Shown: positions 1 through 5,100 of the stretch, piece after piece | Layout of the letters: each line of letters opens with the position of its first letter | Numbering within the stretch: the stretch's first letter is position 1 | NCBI GenBank assembly: GCA_021734005.1 | Contig: JAIPJV010000145.1 | Span: forward strand, 1-5,849 | DNA: 5,849 bases | From: Fidelibacterota bacterium | GTDB lineage: Bacteria > Fidelibacterota > UBA2242 > JAFGTP01 | Direction: 5' to 3' | The notes under the pieces: model-generated | Told to the model about the DNA's origin: nothing | Databases searched by the model: none | The model's input: only the letters and a program-made list of their open reading frames with translations | Position numbers and translations under genes: made by a program

Positions 1-2
1 AA

Positions 3-242
3 CCCACTACAAAAAGCGAAATTGACTCCATACGAGGCGTGAATACATCTATGAAAACATTGCTCAGCAAAAATCTCGTTGAGGTCAAAGGCCGTCTGGA
101 TGCGCCTGGTAAGCCTTTATTATACAGGACAACCGACTATTTTCTGGAATATTTTGGCCTGGCCTCTCTTGACGACCTACCTAAAATGAAAGAAATCGAG
201 GAAATGCTTGAAGACAAAGAAGAACAACCACAGGATCAATAA
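3..242 (+). CDS. scpB: Segregation and condensation protein ScpB, C-terminal part (5' end outside window)
   Basis: ScpB is a kleisin-associated winged-helix protein that joins ScpA and SMC in the bacterial condensin complex on the nucleoid. The window opens inside the gene, and the frame is open from base 3, giving the last 79 codons. Visible family features are the TKSEIDSIRGVN stretch, the second winged-helix region (LLSKNLVEVKGRLDAPGKP), and the near-invariant LLYRTTDYFLEYFGL followed by SLDDLP. ScpB normally ends soon after this block, so the C terminus is intact, followed by a short acidic tail (EEMLEDKEEQPQDQ) with no recognised function. A GTG at 39 and an ATG at 51 lie inside conserved sequence and are not starts. 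The stop lies 35 nt inside the downstream pseudouridine synthase gene, which suggests translational coupling. scpA is expected just upstream, outside the window. Confidence 0.93.
   Translation, partial: PTTKSEIDSIRGVNTSMKTLLSKNLVEVKGRLDAPGKPLLYRTTDYFLEYFGLASLDDLPKMKEIEEMLEDKEEQPQDQ
198..202 (+). promoter_or_regulatory. Shine-Dalgarno site for the pseudouridine synthase, inside scpB
   Basis: GAGGA lies 5 nt before the TTG at 208 and within scpB coding sequence. It is the reason for choosing the TTG start. No ATG or GTG in that frame lies before the S4 domain, which begins at about residue 9. The site sits inside translated scpB mRNA, so initiation here probably depends on ribosomes finishing scpB. 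Confidence 0.6.
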
Positions 243-942
243 ATATCTATCCCTATGCGGAATAGCTTCCCGAAGAAAATGTGAAAAATATATCAAAGCC
301 GGTCAAGTCTCAGTTAATGGCGAGACAGTAACCGATTTTTCTACCTATATTGGCCCTTTAGACACGGTCAAACTCAATGGCGAAATTGTTGAACCGGAAG
401 AAAAGACCTACATTGTTTTTAATAAACCATCCGGCGTGATCACAACTCTTGAAGATACTCATGATCGTAAAATTGTAGCTGATTTTTTTGAGGAGGAGCC
501 TTTTGTAAAACCCGTTGGACGTCTGGATCAAGATTCAACTGGGGTCCTCTTGCTAACCAACCATGGTGAGTTGCTTCATAAATTGACTCATCCCAGCTAT
601 GAAATCCCAAAAAAATATGTAGTGAAAGTTGATGGAAATGTTCCCAGTACTATTGGTCATGATTTCGCCAGTGGTGTGGAGCTAGATGATGGTGAAATAG
701 GGCGAGGAAGGGTAATAAAAACAACTAGGAAAAAAGGCCACTCCATTGTTACTATGATCTTGCGGGAAGGTAAAAACCGGGAAATCCGACGCATGTTTTC
801 TGCTCTGGGATACAAAGTTATTAAACTTGATAGACTATCTTTTGCTACCATTACCTATAAAAATTTGAAAAGAGGAGAATGGCGCTATCTTTCAGATCGG
901 GAGATAAAGCTTTTGAAAAAGATGGTAAATCGAGATAATTAA
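208..942 (+). CDS. rluB: rRNA pseudouridine synthase, RsuA/RluB/RluE/RluF family (probably RluB, 23S rRNA)
   Basis: This enzyme isomerises a specific uridine in rRNA to pseudouridine; RluB acts on 23S rRNA in the peptidyl-transferase region. The protein has 244 residues, close to the family norm. An N-terminal S4 RNA-binding domain spans about residues 9-55 (RINKYLSLCGIASRRKCEKY, then AGQVSVNG). The catalytic domain follows, with the family motif GRLDQDSTGVLLLTN at 104-118, where Asp107 is the expected nucleophile. Next come LTHPSYEIPKKYVVKV and the C-terminal REGKNREIRRMF block at 186-197. The start is TTG at 208, supported by GAGGA upstream and by alignment of the S4 domain. The gene overlaps scpB by 35 nt, and a scpB-rluB order is widespread, which favours RluB over RsuA. 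Family assignment is firm; the exact target uridine is inferred. NHGE replaces the more usual NDGE after the active-site strand. Confidence 0.9.
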   Translation: MKTKKNNHRINKYLSLCGIASRRKCEKYIKAGQVSVNGETVTDFSTYIGPLDTVKLNGEIVEPEEKTYIVFNKPSGVITTLEDTHDRKIVADFFEEEPFVKPVGRLDQDSTGVLLLTNHGELLHKLTHPSYEIPKKYVVKVDGNVPSTIGHDFASGVELDDGEIGRGRVIKTTRKKGHSIVTMILREGKNREIRRMFSALGYKVIKLDRLSFATITYKNLKRGEWRYLSDREIKLLKKMVNRDN

Positions 943-1017
943 CAAAAAGTGCTTTGTAATAAATTTGCAATTTTATCTGGAATCCCAACTTTCTCTTTAA
1001 ATTTAGTGATTTATGCC

Positions 1018-1027
1018 CCAATATTGG
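1018..1027. repeat. Perfect 10-bp palindrome, possible operator
   Basis: CCAATATTGG is perfectly self-complementary and lies 80 nt upstream of the cmk start. It has no loop, so it fits a dimeric protein-binding site better than an RNA hairpin. A 10-bp palindrome can occur by chance in AT-rich DNA, and no regulator can be named. Its left half also belongs to the inverted repeat that faces the cmk ribosome-binding site. Confidence 0.25.
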
Positions 1028-1066
1028 CCTCAATTAGAAATATTACAACAAATATAGATTTAATAT

Positions 1067-1095
1067 TTGCAATTATTTAGAAAAATTTATAAAAT
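1067..1095 (+). promoter_or_regulatory. Candidate sigma-70-type promoter for cmk-rpsA
   Basis: TTGCAA at 1067-1072 and TAAAAT at 1090-1095 are separated by 17 nt and resemble -35 and -10 boxes. Transcription would begin at about 1101-1103, leaving only 5-7 nt before the ATG at 1108, a nearly leaderless mRNA. That closeness and the AT-rich background make this uncertain. Transcription through from scpB-rluB is an alternative. Confidence 0.28.
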
Positions 1096-1107
1096 TGGGG
1101 CGTGATT

Positions 1108-1767
1108 ATGGGTGATGTAATATCAATTGACGGACCGGCAGGAGCCGGCAAAAGCAGTACAGCCAGGAAGGTTGCTCAGGAACTTGGCTTCCTGTATGTG
1201 GATACAGGAGCGATGTATCGGGCAGTAACACTGGCTGCAATTCGCAATAATATTGATGTCCAGAATGCAGATCAGGTCACCCAAATGGCTTCAAAACTTA
1301 AGATTCGCTTTAAAAAAATTGATGGAGAATATCATACTTTTCTGGATGGAGAAGATGTGAGTCGGGAAATACGCAGTTCTGAAGTTGCCGATCTGGTAAG
1401 TCCGGTTAGTGCGATTGCGGGAGTCAGAAAAGTGTTGGTTGATCAACAGCGGAAAATGGCCCAGGATCACGATGTTGTAATGGAGGGTCGCGACATTGGC
1501 ACCAATGTATTTCCTGATGCTGAATACAAATTTTTCATCACTGCTGATGTTGAAGTTAGAGCGCAAAGACGGATGAAAGATTATCAAAAAAATGGACAAG
1601 CTTTGAATCAGGAAAAGATCGTCGAAGAATTAAAAAAACGAGACAAAATAGATTCATCAAGAGAGCATGCCCCTTTGAAGAAACCAGATGGGGCCTTTGT
1701 TGTTGATACAACAGATCTAGATTTTGATGAACAAGTACAAATTATTGTAAATAAGGTGAAACAATAG
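1108..1767 (+). CDS. cmk: Cytidylate kinase (CMP/dCMP kinase)
   Basis: Cmk transfers phosphate from ATP to CMP or dCMP, feeding CDP and dCDP into cytosolic nucleotide pools. From the ATG at 1108 the protein has 219 residues, typical of the family. The P-loop GPAGAGKSS is at 9-17. YVDTGAMYRAVT (30-41) is the conserved CMP-binding block. GRDIGTNVFPDA (127-138) is the second substrate-binding signature. RAQRR (151-155) precedes the lid, and RDKIDSSREHAPLKK (178-192) contains the conserved RD...DS.R...PL pattern. The C terminus, VVDTTDLDFDEQV, is also typical. An in-frame GTG at 1102 would add two residues, but GGGG at 1097-1100 would sit only 1 nt from it versus 7 nt from the ATG, so I chose ATG. 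cmk is followed 40 nt later by rpsA, a conserved neighbour in many bacteria, and the two are probably co-transcribed. Confidence 0.95.
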   Translation: MGDVISIDGPAGAGKSSTARKVAQELGFLYVDTGAMYRAVTLAAIRNNIDVQNADQVTQMASKLKIRFKKIDGEYHTFLDGEDVSREIRSSEVADLVSPVSAIAGVRKVLVDQQRKMAQDHDVVMEGRDIGTNVFPDAEYKFFITADVEVRAQRRMKDYQKNGQALNQEKIVEELKKRDKIDSSREHAPLKKPDGAFVVDTTDLDFDEQVQIIVNKVKQ

Positions 1768-1795
1768 AGTGGTAAGTTTAATTTAAAAAAAGTTT

Positions 1796-1802
1796 AAGGA
1801 AG
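1796..1802 (+). promoter_or_regulatory. Shine-Dalgarno site of rpsA in an A/U-rich leader
   Basis: AAGGAAG lies 5 nt before the ATG at 1808. The whole 40-nt cmk-rpsA gap is A/T-rich with no stable hairpin visible, so the initiation region should be open. Three near-copies of AAGTTTAA occur at 1774-1781, 1790-1797 and 1800-1808. An SD here is notable because Bacteroidota, whose S1 this protein resembles, generally lack SD sequences. Confidence 0.6.
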
Positions 1803-1807
1803 TTTTA

Positions 1808-4006
1808 ATGGCAGAAGTAGTAAAAGATACCAACATTCAATCATCAGATGAGAAAAAAGTGGTAGATTCTGTGGAAAATTTTAGCACGGAAACTATTACT
1901 TCAGGTCCTCTGTCTGAGGAAGTGAAGGTATTTGAGCAGGATTTCTTATTTGACAAAAAAGCAGATAAGTATCAAAAACAAAAAGAAGAATATGAAAGCA
2001 CGATCAAGGATATTAAAACTCATGATAGAGTTATGGGCGAAGTCACCAGTATTGGCGATACAGAAGTACTGATCGATGTAGGCTATAAATCTGAGGGTGT
2101 TCTTTTTCGCGACGAATTCAGAGAAAATGAATTACCCAAAGTAGGTGACGAAATTGAAGTAGTCATTGATATACTTGAGGATGAAGAAACCGGCCGTATG
2201 TATGTTTCCAAGAAAAAGGCTGACTTCATTCGAGTTTGGGAACGTATCAAAGAGATTGAAGCCAACGACGAGAAGGTTGAAGGCACAATTCAGCGTCGCA
2301 TCAAAGGTGGTTTTGTCGTTGATGTCATGGGCGTAAAATGTTTTCTACCCGGATCTCAGGTTGATGTTAATCCTGTCCGTGATTTCGATGCTCATGTTGG
2401 CAAAACCTATGAATTCAAGATTGTTAACTTAAGTGAATTGAGAAAAAATGTTGTTCTGAGTAGAAAAGTTATCCTGGAAGAAGCTCTCAAAGAAAAACGG
2501 GAAGAACTTCTTGAGGAAATCCAGGTTGGTGATGTTCTTGAAGGACGCGTTAAAAATATTACTGATTTTGGTGTCTTTATTGACCTGGGGGGTCTTGACG
2601 GATTGCTCCATATTACTGATCTTTCCTGGGGCCGTGTCAACCATCCCCGCGAGGTCGTAGATCTGGGACAGGATATCAAAGTCAAAGTCATAGATTATGA
2701 TACTGAGAAAAAACAGGTTTCACTGGGACTCAAACAGCTGGAGCCCCATCCATGGGAAGGCGTGGAACAGAAATATCCAGTCGATTCCATTGTGGAAGGT
2801 AAAGTCGTCAATATCACCAATTATGGTGCTTTTGTGGAACTGGAAAAAGGTGTGGAAGGTCTTATCCATATTTCTGAAATTTCATGGACAAAACACATCA
2901 AACATCCATCTGAAGTTTTTACCTTAAATGATATGGTAGATGCCAAGGTTCTTAGCATTGATCCTGATGAGAGAAAAATCTCACTGGGTTACAAACAGCT
3001 TGAACCCGATCCATGGGAAGAAGCTGAAGATAAATATCAGCCCGGCACTGTTCAAGAGGGCACAGTTAAGAAAATTATCCCAAAAGGTGCTTTTGTAGAA
3101 CTGGAAGAGGGTATTGAAGGATTTGTGTATATCGCTGATATGTCCTGGACAATGAATGTAAGACATCCAAAACAGGTCATTAATACTGGTGAGAAAATTA
3201 AAGTTAAAGTTCTGAAGTTCTCAAAAGATGAACGCAAAATATCACTGGGTATTAAACAGCTAAAAGATAATCCCTGGCCAGATATCGAAGATACCTATGT
3301 AGAAGGTGCTGTGGTAGAAGGCGAAGTTGCCAAAATAACCAAGAATCTGGTTGTTTTTAATCTGGATTATGGCATGGACGGAATTGTACCTAAGAATCAA
3401 TTCCCCAAAGAACTTCGTGATGATACTGATGAAAAACTTGATATAGGCCAGACAATGCAGCTAAAAGTTCTGGAAATGAACAAAGACGAGAAGAAACTTG
3501 TTCTTTCCCGCAGTCAGGCTATTTCTAAAGATGAAGATAATGTTGATAAATACATGAGTGATCAGGAAGACACTTCCGATAAAATTGAGATTCCCAATGA
3601 AGTTATCGACCGTGTAAAAGATGCTGAAGAAAAGAGAAAAGCTGAAGAAGAAAAAGAAGAAGCTGCAGAAGAAAAAGCTGAAAAGGTTGAAAAGAAAGAA
3701 AAAAAGAAAAAAGAAACTAAGTCAAAAAAGTCTGAGAAAGCGGATAAAAAAGAAGCGGAAAAAGCAGAGGAAACTGAAAAGGAAGAAGATAAAGAAAAAT
3801 CAGAACAGAAAGAGGAAAAAGAAGAATCTGAAAAGACAGAGAAAAAGAAAAAGTCCGCCAAAAAGACTAAAAAGTCCTCAAAAAAAGCAGAAAAAGAGGA
3901 GTCTGACAAATCAGAAGAAAAGAAAGAAGAGCAAGAATCTGATACCAAAAAAGATGACTCTGAAACTGCCGAAAAAGAAGATGAAACTGAGGATGATGAC
4001 GAGTAA
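1808..4006 (+). CDS. rpsA: Small-subunit ribosomal protein bS1, six S1 domains plus long charged tail
   Basis: bS1 binds the 30S subunit and holds A/U-rich, unstructured mRNA for initiation. At 732 residues it is much longer than the 557-residue E. coli protein. Residues 1-72 form an N-terminal extension. Six S1 (OB-fold) domains follow at about 73-138, 155-219, 241-309, 327-396, 413-482 and 501-569. Domains 3-5 are the most canonical, with FGVFIDL/YGAFVEL/KGAFVEL, an HIT- or HIS-type turn and an HP-containing helix. Each ends in SLGxKQLxxxPW, spaced exactly 87 residues apart (S305, S392, S479). Domain 6 is divergent, as usual. From about residue 604 to the end the protein is almost only Lys, Glu, Asp, Ser and Ala, predicted to be disordered. 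Six domains indicate a Gram-negative-type S1, and domains 1-2 resemble FCB-group S1. The Lys/Glu tail is the unusual part. Confidence 0.96.
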   Translation: MAEVVKDTNIQSSDEKKVVDSVENFSTETITSGPLSEEVKVFEQDFLFDKKADKYQKQKEEYESTIKDIKTHDRVMGEVTSIGDTEVLIDVGYKSEGVLFRDEFRENELPKVGDEIEVVIDILEDEETGRMYVSKKKADFIRVWERIKEIEANDEKVEGTIQRRIKGGFVVDVMGVKCFLPGSQVDVNPVRDFDAHVGKTYEFKIVNLSELRKNVVLSRKVILEEALKEKREELLEEIQVGDVLEGRVKNITDFGVFIDLGGLDGLLHITDLSWGRVNHPREVVDLGQDIKVKVIDYDTEKKQVSLGLKQLEPHPWEGVEQKYPVDSIVEGKVVNITNYGAFVELEKGVEGLIHISEISWTKHIKHPSEVFTLNDMVDAKVLSIDPDERKISLGYKQLEPDPWEEAEDKYQPGTVQEGTVKKIIPKGAFVELEEGIEGFVYIADMSWTMNVRHPKQVINTGEKIKVKVLKFSKDERKISLGIKQLKDNPWPDIEDTYVEGAVVEGEVAKITKNLVVFNLDYGMDGIVPKNQFPKELRDDTDEKLDIGQTMQLKVLEMNKDEKKLVLSRSQAISKDEDNVDKYMSDQEDTSDKIEIPNEVIDRVKDAEEKRKAEEEKEEAAEEKAEKVEKKEKKKKETKSKKSEKADKKEAEKAEETEKEEDKEKSEQKEEKEESEKTEKKKKSAKKTKKSSKKAEKEESDKSEEKKEEQESDTKKDDSETAEKEDETEDDDE
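3612..4003 (+). repeat. Low-complexity polypurine tract encoding the Lys/Glu-rich S1 tail
   Basis: About 390 nt at the 3' end of rpsA are made mostly of GAA, AAA and AAG codons, so the coding strand is overwhelmingly purine. The longest uninterrupted purine run I found is 28 nt (3689-3716) and includes runs of 7 A (3699-3705) and 6 A (3707-3712). Other runs cover 3807-3826 and 3913-3931. Compositional bias also leaves two long shadow ORFs open here, a Lys-rich one on the + strand and a Ser/Phe-rich one on the - strand. Confidence 0.85.
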
Positions 4007-4037
4007 TACAAATGAGTAAAATAAAGTGAAGTTATAT

Positions 4038-4074
4038 ACAAAAGGGCTTGTGGTTTTTATACAAGCCCTTTTGT
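4038..4074 (+). terminator. Strong hairpin after rpsA, likely intrinsic terminator
   Basis: ACAAAAGGGCTTGT (4038-4051) pairs perfectly with ACAAGCCCTTTTGT (4061-4074), a 14-bp stem with a 9-nt loop. The 3' arm ends in TTTTGT followed by CATTAT, so the U-tract is short and partly inside the stem. It begins 32 nt after the rpsA stop, as expected for the end of the cmk-rpsA unit. The A-tract on the 5' side would let it act on the other strand too, but no convergent gene is present. Because the next gene starts 15 nt later, it may work as an attenuator or a 3'-end-stabilising hairpin. Confidence 0.8.
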
Positions 4075-4089
4075 CATTATCGGGTTAAT

Positions 4090-5097
4090 ATGGCTGAAAA
4101 GAAGAATAAATGGAATTTTGAAGGCGTCTCTGAATTTTTTCACAATTTATTCGTGAAAAATATTCAGACTAAATTGATCGTACTCTTGATAACGATTATA
4201 ATTTGGTCGTTTACTATACTGAGGAACGAATACACGACCAAAATGAACGTTCCTTTCGAAGCTGTAAACATTGAAGAGGGGAAAATCTTAAAAAATCGCT
4301 TACCTGACCAGATCAGGGCCCAATTCCATGGTGATGGACTTGATTTTTTCTTTTTGCTGTTTCAATCCCGCAGTTCATTTCGCCTGATCCTGGATTTGAG
4401 TACAATCAAATGGTTCTATAATTTCGATCTCAATGATTATTATGATCGTCATCCGGAATATGTATTTTTACCGCGCAACTCAGATGTTCGGCTTATCAAT
4501 GTTGTCAAACCAGAATCACTTTATGTAGAACTCGATAAAAAGGTTACCCAAAAAGTGCCAGTTCGATCTCAGGTTGTGACAGTTCTTGAACCGGGCTATA
4601 CCAAATATGAACTCGATATTGAACCCGATTCTGTAACAATTACCGGCCCCAGTTCCTATCTGCGGGAGATTCAGTACATTAACACAGTAAAAAAGGTCAA
4701 GGAAGATGTGGTCAGCTCTATCAACATGACTGTACCTCTTCAGAAATTTGAAACAAAAAATATTAGCACTGAGCCGGGAAAGGTACAGGTCACTCAGGTT
4801 GTTGATCAAATTGGAGAAAAATCAATTTCCGGAATTCCTGTAAATATTGTCAATTCGCCCAGGCAGAGCCAGGTTGAAGTCCACCCTAATAAAGTTACAG
4901 TTTTGATATCAGGTGGTTTTAACAAAATCAAAGCCGTTGACAGCAAAGATATCAATGTCTATGTTGACCTTAAAGGCCGGATTGATAGTGATCAAAAATC
5001 ATATCAACTTCAGGTTAAAAGTCTGGGGAACTATCTGGAAGTCACTAAAGTTGAGCCGTCTTCTATAAATATTCGTTTAATTGAGGAAAGGAATTAA
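4090..5097 (+). CDS. Membrane-anchored YbbR-like domain protein
   Basis: The product has 335 residues. A short, positively charged cytoplasmic N terminus is followed by one hydrophobic segment at about 28-44 (KLIVLLITIIIWSFTIL), then a beta-rich region expected outside the membrane. YbbR-type repeats are visible: a divergent one at about 51-149, a clear one at about 153-237 (VPVRSQVVTVLEPGY, then IEPDSVTITGPSSYL), and one at about 244-332 (ISGIPVNIV, then VHPNKVTVLISG). In Firmicutes the YbbR protein CdaR regulates the diadenylate cyclase CdaA from the adjacent gene. No cyclase gene lies in this window, so I give no symbol and claim no role in c-di-AMP. A TTG-initiated frame from 4048 would start inside the terminator loop and adds 14 non-conserved residues. 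The ATG at 4090 has a weak GGG at 4082-4084. tsaD follows after 3 nt, so the two are probably co-translated. Confidence 0.82.
   Translation: MAEKKNKWNFEGVSEFFHNLFVKNIQTKLIVLLITIIIWSFTILRNEYTTKMNVPFEAVNIEEGKILKNRLPDQIRAQFHGDGLDFFFLLFQSRSSFRLILDLSTIKWFYNFDLNDYYDRHPEYVFLPRNSDVRLINVVKPESLYVELDKKVTQKVPVRSQVVTVLEPGYTKYELDIEPDSVTITGPSSYLREIQYINTVKKVKEDVVSSINMTVPLQKFETKNISTEPGKVQVTQVVDQIGEKSISGIPVNIVNSPRQSQVEVHPNKVTVLISGGFNKIKAVDSKDINVYVDLKGRIDSDQKSYQLQVKSLGNYLEVTKVEPSSINIRLIEERN
5083..5092 (+). promoter_or_regulatory. Shine-Dalgarno site of tsaD inside the YbbR gene
   Basis: GAGGAAAGGA lies within the last codons of the YbbR gene and ends 8 nt before the GTG at 5101. It supports that GTG as the tsaD start, with a 3-nt gap between stop and start, and suggests coupled translation of the two genes. 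Confidence 0.65.
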
Positions 5098-5100
5098 GTT

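Larger units (their letters stand above)
1011..1105 (+). promoter_or_regulatory. Inverted repeat that could sequester the cmk ribosome-binding site
   Basis: GCCCCAAT at 1015-1022 is the exact reverse complement of ATTGGGGC at 1094-1101. With two G-U pairs the pairing extends to 12 bp (1011-1022 with 1094-1105), enclosing a 71-nt AT-rich loop. The 3' arm contains GGGG, the only SD-like run before the cmk ATG, so a transcript spanning both arms could fold with that site hidden. Transcripts from the candidate promoter at 1067-1095 would lack the 5' arm. The pairing is read directly from the sequence; the regulatory role is inference. Confidence 0.35.
943..1107 (+). other. AT-rich intergenic region upstream of cmk
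   Basis: This is the only substantial non-coding stretch in the window, 165 nt long and very AT-rich. No convincing terminator follows the pseudouridine synthase stop. It holds a 10-bp direct repeat, ATTTGCAATT, at 963-972 and 1065-1074. It also holds a 10-bp palindrome at 1018-1027, an inverted repeat pairing 1011-1022 with 1094-1105, and a candidate promoter at 1067-1095. No supported small ORF was found. The reverse-strand ORF at 851-1033 lies partly over the upstream gene and resembles nothing I recognise. Confidence 0.6.

Noticed and set aside
39..242. Short ORF starting at GTG 39 as a complete 67-residue gene
   Set aside because: The frame is open to the window edge and the upstream residues are conserved ScpB sequence, so this is the tail of a longer gene.
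851..1033. Reverse-strand 60-residue ORF overlapping the rluB-cmk gap
   Set aside because: It overlaps the end of rluB and has no recognisable motif; it is probably chance.
1102..1107. GTG at 1102 as the cmk start
   Set aside because: GGGG would lie only 1 nt away, while the ATG at 1108 has 7 nt spacing and gives a family-typical N terminus.
2407..2691. Reverse-strand ORFs of 94 and 71 residues within rpsA
   Set aside because: They mirror conserved S1 domain sequence and show no motif of their own.
3621..4019. Lys/Arg-rich + strand ORF as an independent gene
   Set aside because: It lies inside rpsA in another frame and has biased composition; I keep it only as a possible slippage product, not as a gene.
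3562..4041. Reverse-strand 159-residue Ser/Phe-rich ORF under the rpsA tail
   Set aside because: It is the complement of GAA/AAA/AAG codons; the composition is an artefact of the purine bias, and it also covers part of the terminator.
4048..4089. TTG at 4048 as the YbbR-protein start
   Set aside because: It falls inside the terminator hairpin, lacks an SD, and adds 14 residues before a good ATG with a normal membrane-anchor N terminus.
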